A program made the position numbers and the translations under genes. Below, one piece after another: positions 10,337 to 21,160 of a stretch of DNA of 64,000 nt (its first letter is position 1; each line of letters starts with the position of its first letter). Source of the DNA: Ailurus styani (lineage: Eukaryota > Chordata > Mammalia > Carnivora > Ailuridae); NCBI GenBank assembly GCA_002007465.1, contig LNAC01000109.1, positions 2,303,781-2,367,780 on the forward strand. Direction: 5' to 3'. The notes beneath the pieces are model-generated. The model worked only from the letters and a program-made list of their open reading frames with translations. It was not told where the DNA came from and ran no database searches.

Positions 10337-11712
10337 GTGAGGGGGGTGGAGGGCATCAGATGGGTGCAGGTGCCTGGCCCAAGGGGTATCAGATCCTCCC
10401 CGGGGCTGGACCTCAGTCTCTGGACTTGTCAAAGGGGGAGGGACAATTCTCGGGCTCTGATCGGCTGCTGGAGTTAACGCTCTTGTGTACCTGTCCTGGC
10501 TCAGCCGCCAGGAGGAGGAGGAGGCTAGCTGGAACCCCAGAGAGGGCTCAGGGTTGAGAATACGGGAGTTCATCCTGCCGGCTCTACCAGGAGCAGAGGG
10601 TGGGGTGCACCCAGGTTCCCATGGTCTCCTGGGGTCCGATGGGCTAGGCAAGGATTGAATGGTGGTCTGGGGACTCTCCAGGGAGCTGAGAGTGGGCTGA
10701 GGGAGGCAGGAGGGAGGGTCTTCCTTTCTCCTGGTTGCACCTTCTGCCCTGGACAGGTGTGGGTGCCATGAGATGGTGGCCCCAGGGGGGCCCTAGGATC
10801 AGGGGCAAGGGCTCAGAGCTCCCCCTGGCTGGGCAAGGAGAAGCCAGATGTTACTGCCTGGCTGGGAAGCTGTACGGACAGCTAGCCAACAGGTAGTGGC
10901 TAGAGAAGTGGCAAAGGGCACTCCCACTGCTCTGGCCCAGGAAGGCCTTCCTTCTTCCTCCCAGCCACCCTATCCCCACCTCAGTGTCTCCTGAGGGCAC
11001 CCCGGAGGGCAAGGAAGCTGTGGTCAGGCCTGGCCTGGGTTTAGAAGCTTTGAGTTCTTGTCTGCATCGGGCTGTGTGACCTTGGGCACGTTACTTCCTT
11101 TCTCTGGGCCCGGCTCTCCCTCTGTGACATGGGGAAACTCGTTTCTGGGCCACTTGATAGGGACAGGATTCAACAGGACACCAGGATGCTTTGGAGGACA
11201 GGGCAGCCCACTCCAAGCCAGGTCCCTGTGGCCTGTCGCCCCAAGGGTGAGGATACACCAGGGTCAGCTGGATCAGGTCTTGGGTGGGGCCGGGGATCCG
11301 GCCCAGGCCTCCATCTTGTCCAGGTGTGTCTCCTTCTGTTCTCTGCATCTGGCCTGCCCATCTGCCCAGAAGCCCCAGGTCCAGGGGGAGGAGCACTGGG
11401 GCCTGGGGATCTTAGGTCCTGGAACCTGGACTCATGCTCACCCCAGGGCTGCTCAGTGCCTCAGCCTCAAGGTAGGGGCAGCAACTAGAGGCGGGGGAGA
11501 CTCTCCCTGAGGAGACCCCTTGGGAGGCAGATCCTTCGGGGTGCACCACTATTCCCTACTAAGGACGTGATCTACCCAGGCCAGGACTTAGTTTGGAATC
11601 ATGCTCAGGGCTCAGGCTGAGGGATCAGGACTCGACCTGGGCCCAGGTGGGGGGGCCAGGGTCAGGGACCCACCCGGGGTCTTGGAATGCTGGAAACGAA
11701 ATCCCCGGGCTT

Positions 11713-11755
<43 letters not shown>

Positions 11756-12117
11756 ACCAGGGGAGGCGACACTGGGAAACTGAGGTGGAGGGCACAGTGA
11801 GCTGTGACAAACCACAGAGCTGAATGGAGGCGGAAGAGGCCATGCTTTCGAGGCTCCCGAGGACCACACCTGCCCCAAAGCCTACTTCCTCCCCTTGGGC
11901 AGAAGCCCTACTTGGGACCTCCTTCTGAGGCTGCCCTTGGCCTTGCTGCTGTCTCTGTGGGGGGCAAAGGCAGGTGGGAGAGGCCCTCATCAGCCCAGTT
12001 CTCACTCCCGGATCAGTACTGCCGGAGGAGCTTGGGCTCAGATGGGAGGCAGGGGAGGAAGGGAAGAGAGGCTCCCTCAGCCCCAGGGTAGCTGGGAAAG
12101 GGAAAGGAGGGCCTGAA
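10337..12117. other. Sequence downstream of putative exon 1b; no coding gene recognised
   Basis: GC-rich unique sequence with MIR remnants (for example around 11,040-11,145, with TGTGTGACCTTGGGCACGTT) and one dinucleotide repeat. If exon 1b is real, this is the first part of a 17-kb intron of the beta transcript. No convincing exon was seen. Confidence 0.5.
11715..11754. repeat. (GT)n microsatellite
   Basis: About 20 uninterrupted GT units. Likely length-polymorphic. Confidence 0.95.
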
Positions 12118-12345
12118 ATTTGCTGGGCACCTACTGTGTGCCAACCACTGTGATTTTCTGTCACTGTTTCCTTCTTCCTGATAGCCTGAGAGAGAAGGGA
12201 TGTTGTTTCCACTTTATAGATGAGGAAACAGAGGAAAGAGAGACTCAGAGAAGTCAAGGCACGGGCTCAAGGTCACACAGCCTGGAAATGACAGGGCTGT
12301 GATTCAGAACAAGGCACCCTGATTCCAAAGCTCCGATTTCTGCTC
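12118..12345 (-). repeat. MIR element
   Basis: Antisense MIR: 'GGGCACCTACTGTGTGCCAA', 'TTTATAGATGAGGAAACAGAGG' and 'CAAGGTCACACAGCCTGG' appear in order. Confidence 0.8.
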
Positions 12346-13590
12346 CCACCACTGCCTCTGATGCATCCCCTGTCGCCTTCCGGGCCTCGCTCTGCTCATT
12401 TGTCAATTGGGGCTAAGTGGGCTCACTGGGACTGTCGGCAGAGGCAGCTGTGGGCAAGCGTGTGCTCTGCGTCCAGGGAGCAGCACACAAGAGGGGGTGT
12501 ACTCATGGATGCCCATGGGGGTCCACACCATCTGCCGCCACCTCCCCCCCTCTCCGCCTGCCTTTCCTGCTTCTTAGCTTTGAGCTTTGGGAGCAAGCCT
12601 GCTCACGCTTGCCTTTCCTCTTTGAGGTAGGCTAAGCTGACCTGGGTGATCGTCTGTCCCAGTGAGGTGCTGCCTGAAATCCCCAGGCCTCCCTGATGCC
12701 GGGTGGCTCTGGGAGCCATACCAGCCCTTGGCACACACAGCCCCATCAGCCAGGTGACTCTGGTTGAGAGCTGTGCCTCCCTTGGACTGCTTTCCGTGTC
12801 AGTCCAGGGACCCGAAGCCCTGATGGGGCTGGTGTGACTCCCACAGCTACCCACAGCTGGTCTGAGAAGCTTTTTCCCATCCCCAAGTCCCCTGGGGAAG
12901 GTGGTCCCCGCATCATCTGTCCCACAGCACCTGGTTCCTTCTCTAACACCTTGCTCAGAAATGTTGGCCAGGCAGGAAGGGAATAAAGAAAGGGCAGGGG
13001 TGGGAGATGAAGGAGGGAAGGAGAAAGGAAATCCACACTCATGTGCCTACCGCTGGCTCTCACACCTGTCGTTTGACTCTGCCAACAATCCCAAGAGGTA
13101 AATTGAACACCGTATCCCCATACCCATGTTAAAAGTGACAAACCAGTGCTCAAAGCCCACAGTACCATTCTTTCCTTGTGTAGGAGTCACAGTCAGAGAG
13201 GAGCCCAAGGTCACACACAGGGGCAGGTTTGAGCACCACAGTCCACACCCTGTCCCCATGCCTTGGCGTCAGGGAGCTGTGGATGGCAGGGGTATTGTCT
13301 GACCCAGATGCTCCCCAGGTAGGCCATGGGTCTGAGGAGGACCAGGGGGCTCCTACCTTGATAATCATTCCACACCCTGTAAGGCATTCCCCATTCTACT
13401 CTCCCAGGGCTGACTCTGAACAACCAGGCACAGATCCACCCTGGCGCACTGAGGTGGCCAGAAATGCCATCCGGCTACAAAGAAGGAGACTTTACTGCGA
13501 GGCACTTCGGCTCGCCAGTCCTCTGTGTTCTCATCTGTAGAATGGGTAGACTAACACGGTGGTACCTGTTCTACTTTTGGGTTTCTCTTG
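12346..13590. other. Non-coding sequence, MIR remnant at 13.04-13.22 kb
   Basis: Unique sequence apart from a weak antisense MIR ('CCAAGAGGTAAATTGA ... CCCAAGGTCACACA'). No exon with family similarity was seen on either strand. Confidence 0.45.
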
Positions 13591-13599
13591 TGAGGCTCT

Positions 13600-14830
13600 A
13601 ATAGTGCAGCGAGGAGGGGCCAGAGCTAGGAGGCAGGAGACCTGGCTTGTGCACTGACCAGGTAACTTGATGCAACCCGCTGCTCCAAACTGAGCCCGCC
13701 GCACCCCCCCCACAACACCAAGTAGCATAAGCCCATTGTCCTTGCTGACTTCCACAGCTTAGTCCAATTCTGACATGCCAAACTTCCAAGTAGCGGGTGT
13801 AACTCCTGAGCAGTAAGTGTTTGGTCCTTGTCCTTAGTTTCTGCCACCCAGCTCCAAGAACCCTCGAAAACCCTTGGAAACTCTCCAACCCTGAGTCTTT
13901 TTTAAGCTAATGAGATGACCGATGGCTGGCAGCCCCTGATCCGTTCTGGGTAGAAGTTGGTCACCAGGGAGATAAAGGTGGGATTAGGAGGTCTTAGAAG
14001 GTCAGAACCTTCAGCCCCATCTCTCTGGAGGCGAATGGGGCTGGAGATTGCGTTCAGTCACCAATAACCAATGACTTAATCATGCCTACCTAACAAAACC
14101 TCCAGAAAAACTCCTAAATAAAGGAGTTTGGACAGCTTCTGGGTCCGTGAACACATCGAGGGGCTGGGAGGTTGGGGTACCTGGTGGGACATGGAATGGA
14201 AGCTCCACGCACCCCCCGCCCCATACCTTGCCCTGTGCCTCCTTTCCATTTGGCTTTCCCGGATTATATCCTTTATCATAAAATGGCAAATGTAAAAGTG
14301 CAAAGTGCTTTCTTGAGTTCTGTGAGCCTCTCTAGCAAATTGGACTACCTGACAAAGAGGTGCTGGAGTCCCCTGATTTATAGGTGGTTGGTCAGAAGTA
14401 CATAGGGCGCCTGGGTTTGTCCATAATCTGGTCCTTACTCAAGAATGTCACTTTCGGGGCGCCTGGGTGGCTCAGTGGGTTAAAGCCTCTGCCTTCTGCT
14501 CAGGTCATGATCTCAGGGTCCTGGGATCGAGCCCCGCATCGGGCTCTCTGCTCAGCGGGGAGCCTGCTTCCTCCTCTCTGCCTGCCTCTCTGCCTACTTG
14601 TGATTTCTCTGTCAAATAAATAAATAAAATCTTAAAAAAAAAAAAAAGAAGTACACGTAATAACCTGAACTTGAGGTTGGTGTCTGAAATGGAGCCAGTT
14701 TTGTGAGTCTGAGCCCTTAACTTGTGGGATTGGATGCTAACTCCCAGGAGAGGGTGTCAGAATGGAATTGAATCATAGTATTCTCTGGGGGTAAAAATGG
14801 TCCACTGATAAATGGTGGCCAGTGACATTT
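13600..14830 (+). mobile_element. LTR-type retroelement relic, split by a SINE
   Basis: A recurring mammalian LTR-like sequence: 'GCTAATGAGATGACC', 'GGCTGGCAGCCCCTGAT', 'AACTCCTAAATAAAGGAGTTTGG', 'GTGAACACATCGAGG', 'GATTATATCCTTTATCATAAA', 'CTTGAGTTCTGTGAGCC', then after the SINE 'AATAACCTGAACTTG' and 'CCCTTAACTTGTGGGAT'. It has no viral coding sequence and no ORF of note. I cannot fix the family name. Confidence 0.55.
14403..14646 (+). mobile_element. Composite Can-SINE insertion with a repeated 5' head
   Basis: The full SINE occupies 14,456-14,646. Before it lie a second, truncated head (GGGCGCCTGGGT, 14,405-14,416) and about 39 bp of unrelated sequence. The target duplication AGAAGTACA (14,394-14,402 and 14,647-14,655) encloses the whole composite. 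The host LTR resumes directly after the second copy. The extra head therefore arrived in the same insertion or by a later event inside it. Confidence 0.75.
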
Positions 14831-17190
14831 TTATAGACTGACAGACTCTTGGCATGATAGTTCTTCTTGGTAAAACCTCATCTCCTTGGCTGTCCCCCCT
14901 CCCTGCACTGCTATGTACCAGATTCTACCCCCTGGCTCTTCACAACATAGCTAGGGGGCTAGACTGTTTCTGCCCGTGTTACAGGGGGCAGGAGGCAACT
15001 GAAGCCCAGAGACGGTGAATGGTCTGCCTGAGATGATCCACAGGTACCTGATGAGCCTGCCCCCTGAGCTTTGTGCCCTAAAGAGATATTGTCCCCCATG
15101 GTGTCCTTGGGCTCCCTAGAATGAGAAAGAGTGTTCCTGGGAGCTGGGGTGTGAGGCTGCACCTGCCCCTTCCCCTTCCCCAGTGCCTGGTCAGCCAATC
15201 AGGAACCCTTTTTCTTTTGTTTGGACAGCTTTGATCTGTGGACTTTGGGGGCCTCAAGAAGAAAGGAGGGGGTGCCCATGCCATCGTCTATGATACTCTT
15301 TCCTCTTATTTTCTGTACTTTTTAGGAGAACTTTTTTTTCTCGTTTCAAAAGTAATACACAGGGCTTATGCAACTTTAACATTTATGGAAATTTACAAGC
15401 AAATGTCTGTTTCCCACCTCCCATAAAGACCACCAATGTCATAGTTTGGTGGCTGTATGTCCTGACTTTTCTTCCCGTTCCATGTGTGAGTGTTCACTAT
15501 TACTAGTTTCTACTCAAATGAGATCATCCTTTGCACATTGTTTTGTAAATTTCTTCTGAAGTCAGCATTGCTTCTTAGCTACCTTTTACCATTTCTACAC
15601 TTACCGTGATAATGATTGCTAGCATTTACCATCTGTCCATCTGTCCATCCTTTCTTCCACCCATACATCTACCTAGCCTTCCATCTCTTCACCTGTTTCC
15701 CACCCAAGGGCCCCCTCAGCTGCCCACCCAGCACACATATTAACTGCCTGCTGGTATCACGCCTTCAATTAAACCAAGGGTGCAGCAGTTCGGTCGGGGG
15801 GGAGTACAGACACTTAGACCATGATTCCTGCCCCAAGCACCTCCGCATGGGAGACCGAAGCATGCCCACCAGAGACTCAGAGAGGGGCAGAAATAGTGCC
15901 TGGGACCATGGAAGTTCAGTGGAGGGAGGATTGACTTGCAGCATGGGCGGGGGGGGGCGGAGCGTGGTCAGAGCAGGCTTTCTAGAAGGTGTGCTTGAGG
16001 TCGACTTTGAAAGACAAAGTGGGCATCAGACATGCAGAGAGGGGAGAAGATATTCTGGGAGGGAACAATGGGGGTGAAGGCAGGGCTGGGGAACCACAGA
16101 GAGGCAAATCATTCAAGGGGCCGGGGTGAGGGCAGGGTGCCAACAGCCCGCAAAGGTGCCGTGCTCCCCACCCCTGGCCCTGCTCCCAAGCCCAGCTCCA
16201 GTGGGCACTGAGACTTCTACACTAGTGCTCCTTAGAGTGGGACCCGTGGACCACCACCAGGCCACGTACTCCCTTTCCAGGTCACAACCAGATAAGTACA
16301 TAACTTGAGAGCAGGTGTTTAGAAACATATCAGTCTAATAGTCTAAATATATCAGTCTAATCTGCTACCTGTGGAATATAATAATAAAACACTGGGCTTC
16401 TGGTTTATTTATTCCTTCAGTTGAATTTTTCTAATAACTCACTTCTTTTCATGTCTTGCATACTTAAACATCCGTGACAGATTAAAAATAAAAGCAGACC
16501 CTTTGCCCATTTCATTTGGGCTGTGGGTAGTTTGCAAAGTTCTGGTAGACGATGTATACCTTTGGCCAAAGTAGCTTCATGGTCATGATCTCATTTCCCT
16601 GAGAGCGAGGCAGGGCGAGAACTTTCATCTCCATTTTACGGCATGACCTGACTGGCTGAGGTTCTCACAGATGGCGGGGGACACGGCAGAGATTCGAACC
16701 AAGGGCTGACATCATGTGGGACAGCCTCCCATGAGTTCCTGCCCCAGGCTGGACTGAGCTGGGATGTGGGGAGGGGAGGGCCCAGGAGAGAAAGAGAGAA
16801 GCAACTGGAAAAAGACCAGCAGACAGGGAGGGAGCTAGGATCCAGAGCCTGTCCAAGAGGGTCTGTGACTGAGGAAGGACAGAAAGAGGAAGATATTTGC
16901 AGGAAGGTCAGCCTGGGCTTCCCCGGACGGTCCTAGAAGAACCAGGCCAGTCCCTGCGACCAGGGGAACGTGCAATGAGGCTAGTTTCAGCCCCAGCCCA
17001 CTTCAGTCCCTCTCCAGTCTTCTTCCTTCCTCTTCTTCTTCTGCGCCCCCCTCCCCCCATCATCCAACTTCCCAAAGCCAAGGCCTTGGTGCATTCATTT
17101 GTGCTTCCAAAGCCTGCCCAAAGGTTAGCTAACAAAACCACCCGTCTCTGCCTGGCCCAGCACCCCTAAATGCTTCTGTCCTCTTGTCCC
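14831..17190. other. Non-coding sequence with old LINE and MIR-like debris
   Basis: Around 15,290-15,640 the text is AT-rich and resembles a very old LINE ('TTTCAAAAGTAATACACAGGG', 'GAGATCATCCTTTGCACATTG'). Around 16.2-16.5 kb there is a faint DNA-transposon-like piece. A G-run lies at about 15,949-15,957. No gene was recognised. Confidence 0.45.
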
Positions 17191-17339
17191 TCAAGGAGAC
17201 TAGAAGAACGGGGATTGTGATTACTTGTTATCTATGAGGGAACAGGCTCAGAGAAGTTAAGTCACTTCTTTGAGGTCACAGAGCAAGTAATTGAAGACTC
17301 TAATTCCTGAGCCTGTGCTTATTATTTTTGGGGGGGCGG

Positions 17340-17415
17340 TTTATGGTAAATTTTTAAAATTTATTTAATTTATTTTATTTTTATTTATTTTTTATTTTTT
17401 TATTATTATTATTTC
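17340..17415. repeat. (TTTA)n-like AT-rich low-complexity tract
   Basis: About 75 bp of TTTATT/TTTTTATT units, possibly the remains of an old poly(A) tail. Confidence 0.8.
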
Positions 17416-17565
17416 CTGACCCTGTACTTTTTGACTGGTACAGTTGAGTAGTGGAGAGGTGAAGAGAGCCATTTCCAAAGGATTCTGGGGTGCAGCCGAT
17501 GGTAGGGCTGGGGGTGGGGTGAGTGATGTGCAGGGAGAGCTGGGAAGGAAGAAATCAATGGTGTA

Positions 17566-17774
17566 GGGCGCCTGGGTGGCTCAGTGGGTTAAAGTCTCTG
17601 CCTTCGGCTCAGGTCATGATCTCAGGGTCCTGGGATGGAGGCCCGCATCGGGCTCTCTGCTCAGCAGGGAGCCTGCTTCCTCCTCTCTCTCTGCCTGCCT
17701 CTGTGCCTACTTGTGATCTGATCTCTGTGTGTGTGTGTGTCAAATAAATAAATAAAATCTTTAAAAAAAAAAAA
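17566..17774 (+). mobile_element. Can-SINE, young copy with GT expansion
   Basis: Intact copy. The usual CTCTCTGT stretch has expanded into a short (GT) run before the AAATAAATAAATAAAATC tail. AAGAAATCAATGGTGTA duplicates exactly on both sides (17,549-17,565 and 17,775-17,791), so the insertion is recent. Confidence 0.95.
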
Positions 17775-18207
17775 AAGAAATCAATGGTGTAACTGGTAGG
17801 GGTGTCTGTCTGGAAACTACCCCTTCTCCAGCACTTTGGCTGCTTCCAGGCAGACTCAAAACCCCATCAGGCCAGGAAAAGGCAGAAATGATGTGGACAG
17901 GGCAACCCGTCTCTGTTGGTAGACAGGTAACAGGGGGGATTATATTTTTGGATGACCATTTGGCAAAATCTGTTACATCAAAAACATTTCTACTCCTCTT
18001 TCTCATTCTTGTCCATCCCTCCATCCCCTAGTTCTTCAACTCATTCAGTGACCCCTGCCCTCCAACATCCTCTTCTGGACCTGATGTACCACCTCTCTCC
18101 TCCTCTCACCTAGATGCCTAGTTCACCCCCAGCTGGGACAGGCTTCAGGTAGTAGCTTCGGAAGTGACTCAGAGGTGGAATGGCTGATGGGATGTGTGTG
18201 GATCTGT

Positions 18208-18208
18208 T

Positions 18209-18247
<39 letters not shown>

Positions 18248-18253
18248 ACACAC
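18208..18253. repeat. (GT)n microsatellite
   Basis: An interrupted GT run starting 'GTGTGCGTGTGTGTG' and ending in ACACACAC, just before a SINE. Confidence 0.9.
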
Positions 18254-18286
18254 AAACTCGGTTTCTCTTTTCAAGTGCGCACATCA

Positions 18287-18711
18287 GGAACTCCTAGGTG
18301 GCTAAGTGGGTTAAGCGTCTGCCTTTGGCTCAGGTCATGATCTCAGGGTCCTGGGATGGAGCCCCGCATCGGGCTCCCTGCTCAATGAGGAGTGTGCTTC
18401 TCCCTTTCCCTCTGTCTCTCCCCCGCTCGTGCTCTCTCTTTTTCTCCCCTCACTCTCTCTCTCAAATAATGAATAAATATTTTAAAAGATTTTATTTATT
18501 TATTTGACATAGAGAGACACAGTGAGAGAGGAAACACAAGCAGGGGGAGTGGGAGAGTGAGAAGGAGGCTTCCCGCCAAGCAGGGAACCCCATGCGGGGC
18601 TCGATGGAGCCAGGATCCAGCACAGACACATGACCTGAGCTGAAGGCAGATGCTTAATGCCTGGCTCACCCAGATGCCCAAATAAATAAAATAAATAAAA
18701 TCTTTTTTAAA
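18287..18711 (+). mobile_element. Can-SINE (outer) interrupted in its tail by another SINE
   Basis: The + strand body (18,287-18,483) ends in an AT tail. That tail is split by a minus-strand SINE at 18,484-18,680 and resumes at 18,681-18,711. The outer target duplication is AAGTGCGCACATCA (18,273) / AAGTGCACAGATCA (18,712). Confidence 0.85.
18484..18680 (-). mobile_element. Can-SINE nested in another SINE's tail
   Basis: Minus-strand copy (AAAGATTTTATTTATTTATTTG tail at left, 'TCACCCAGATGCCC' head at right) inserted in the A-rich tail of the outer + strand copy. Together they form a tail-to-tail inverted pair. Confidence 0.85.
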
Positions 18712-19510
18712 AAGTGCACAGATCATAAGTATCCAGCTTGATGAATATTCACCAAAAATGCACCTGTGTAACCTGAACCCAGATACAGAAACAAAATGTT
18801 AGCAGCACCCCAGGAAAGCCCTTCTTGATCCCTCCTGTCACCTCTAAGCTAAGCACTCCCCTGACTCATAAACCACAGATTAGCTTCTTTTGGAGCTTTG
18901 TATAAACGAAGCCTGGCAGGGATACCTCGTGGCTCAGTTAGTTGTTAAGCGTCGGCTCAGGTTGTGATCCCAGGGTCCTCGGACTGAGCCGCTCCCCCTG
19001 CTTGCTCTCTCTCTCTCTCTCTCTGACAAAATAAAAATCTTTAAAAAGAAGAAGAAGAAGGCTTACAGCACATACACTTCATGTCAGGTTTCTTCGGTCA
19101 CCGTATGATCAGCAGGATGCATCCATATGCTTGCCTTCGGCTGTCGGAGGTTCCTTCCCACCACTGCGTTAATTCATAGCGCGGCTGTTCTGTCTTGCAT
19201 GTATCCCTTCACCGGTGATAGACATTTGGGTTGTTTCCAGTCCTGAGCTGACAAGAATAATGCTGTACAAATAATCGTGTGCGTGTCTTTGGGTGCACAT
19301 ATACACCTGCTGGGTTATAAGGGATGCATATGTTGGGCTCTAGCAGGTACTGACGAATAGTTTTCCAGAGAGGTTGTGCCAAGTGAATCTGGCGGCAGCA
19401 CGGATGAGATTCTGCTGGTACCATGTCCTCCTGTGCGATCACTGGTCGTTCTGTGTGTGCTGTGGAAGCGAACACGGATCGCTGGTCCTTCTGATTCGAG
19501 AACCTAGGTT
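18712..19510 (-). mobile_element. Old L1-derived sequence, broken by a short SINE
   Basis: Antisense L1 3' words recur ('GGTGATAGACATTTGGGTTGTT', 'CTGACAAGAATAATGCTG'). A Can-SINE fragment lies at 18.93-19.05 kb. Confidence 0.6.
18926..19050 (+). mobile_element. Short Can-SINE (internal deletion)
   Basis: Head 'GATACCTCGTGGCTCAGTTAG' with a shortened body and an AAAATAAAAATCTTT tail. Much of the middle (GGGCTCCCTGCTCAG...) is missing. Confidence 0.75.
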
Positions 19511-19518
19511 CTTGCGGG

Positions 19519-19660
19519 CAGGTTGGCATCGGATAGACTGTGTGTGAATCTCAGCTCTCTCCTTACCTTGTGACCTTCGGCAAAGCCTGTTTCCTTGTCT
19601 AGAAAATGAGTTGAAATGAGTTGAAACAGCTCACGGAGCTGTTAGGAAGATTCTGTAGAC
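19519..19660 (+). repeat. MIR element
   Basis: Signature 'TCAGCTCTCTCCTTACCTTGTGACCTT' region followed by 'TTTCCTTGTCTAGAAAATG'. Confidence 0.55.
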
Positions 19661-19824
19661 GGGTTAGGTTAGGCTCCACCAACATTAGCCGTTTAGAGTC
19701 AGTTCTCACAAAAGCACTCTGAATCGCCCACAGAGACCCTCAGAGTCTCCCTGTCTGTAAAATGGCCATGACCATCCTAACACATCCACAGGCACATACA
19801 ATGGAGAGGACAACTAGGAAACGG

Positions 19825-20100
19825 AGTGATGTCTAAAAGTGCCCAATTTTATGGAAATTATATGATTCACCCTTTCTCAGTGCCTTTTAGTATAGTCACA
19901 GAGTTATGCAGATATCACCACTGTCTCATTCTAGAACATTTTCATCACCCCCAAAAGAAACCCCATATCCATTGGCAATCATCCCCCCATTCCCAACCCC
20001 TGGCAACTGCTGAGCTACTTTCCGTCTCTTCGGATACTACAGGTGCCAAATCTTTGCTTTTCTGTATTTTTGAACTCTTGCAAAATTGAACTAGTTGGCA
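19825..20100 (-). mobile_element. Old L1 3' fragment
   Basis: It contains 'CATTTTCATCACCCCCAAAAG' and 'AACCCCTGGCAACTGCTGAG', which belong to the same L1 3' region as at 3.8 kb and 6.3 kb. Confidence 0.7.
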
Positions 20101-20328
20101 CTGCAACAGGAACATAATATACACTTAGTAAATGTCATCCGTGTGTGTGTGTGTGTGTTTATGGATGATGTCATCTGTGTGTGTGGATGGACGGATGGAT
20201 GGAGCACACATAGTAGACAGATACAGTATAAACTCATCCATTCGACAAAACCCCATTTGCACACTTGCACGGGGAGAGTAATGGTCTACAGGGAGAAATG
20301 AATGATGATTGTCCTGTTCAGGTCATTC

Positions 20329-20340
20329 GCCATCTAGTGG
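20329..20340 (-). promoter_or_regulatory. Candidate CTCF motif
   Basis: The reverse complement reads CCACTAGATGGC, a full match to the CTCF core CCASYAGRKGGC. It sits about 3 kb upstream of MLXIPL exon 1a. Sequence match only; occupancy is unknown. Confidence 0.4.
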
Positions 20341-20844
20341 GACAGGAAGGAAATGTGCAACCTTCCCTGAGAAGGCAGAGTGGGACAAAATTAAAAGTTC
20401 TGTTGGAATAGGGTTGTGGGAACTCCGAGGAGATGCTGGAGGTGGAGGTGGCCCTTCAAGTTTGGGGGAACTTTTCCGATGAGGAAGGGCAGTCTGGGGC
20501 AGGGATCTCAAGAACTAAGGCTGGGACACAGGGCAGGTGTGATGTCAAGCTGGCCAGTCAGGGCTTCCCACACCGATGGGCACCCGGTCCTGGACTTCTG
20601 TGGGCTGTGAACAAGACTTAGCTGTAGAGAGAGGCTGTGAACACTGGGCAGTGGGTGACAGAGGCCAGAGGGGGAAGGGAGTACGAGGGGGAGCCAGGCC
20701 AGCTCTCATAAGGCTGCACGGTCATCTGGACAAGGGCACCCTGAATTGGCTGTGCCCACGTCCAGGCATGCCCCCTGTCACCAGCTGGTTTGACTTCTCC
20801 AGTAGGCTGTGGCCAGAATCGTATTTAAGAGGGGAGAGTGGCAG

Positions 20845-20975
20845 CCTCATAAGTGAAGGAGCCTGGACTTCAGAGTCAGACCTGGCTCTGCCCTTTCTCA
20901 CTGTGGGACCTTGAACAAGTGCCTCACCTCCCTGAGCCTGTTTCTTCAACTGTAAAATGGAGGTAATAAACGATG
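20845..20975 (+). repeat. MIR element
   Basis: 'CTTCAGAGTCAGACCTGGCT' is followed by 'TGGGACCTTGAACAAGTGCC' and 'TTTCTTCAACTGTAAAATGG'. Confidence 0.75.
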
Positions 20976-21041
20976 ATTGGGGGAGGCTGGACAAGGCAGA
21001 TGAGGCATGCATTCAAGGTGCCAGCAAGCTTGAAGTATTTA

Positions 21042-21143
21042 CCCGCTGAGCAGGGAGCTTGATGTGGGGTTTGATCCCAGGACCCTGAGATCATGACCTG
21101 AGCCGAAGGTAGGTGCCTAACTGACTGAGCCACCCAGGTGCCC
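21042..21143 (-). mobile_element. Can-SINE lacking its 3' half and tail
   Basis: Minus-strand head and body ('CTGAGCAGGGAGCTTGATG' to 'GCCACCCAGGTGCCCC') are present but the CT-rich part and the A-tail are gone. CAAGCTTGAAGTATTTA / CAAGCTTGGAGCATTTA still flanks it as a target duplication with two differences. Confidence 0.8.
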
Positions 21144-21160
21144 CAAGCTTGGAGCATTTA

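Noticed and set aside
9949..10557. 202-residue + strand open frame over the exon 1b candidate
   Set aside because: It crosses the strong splice donor at 10,336 and reflects CpG-rich composition. Exon 1b is expected to be non-coding.
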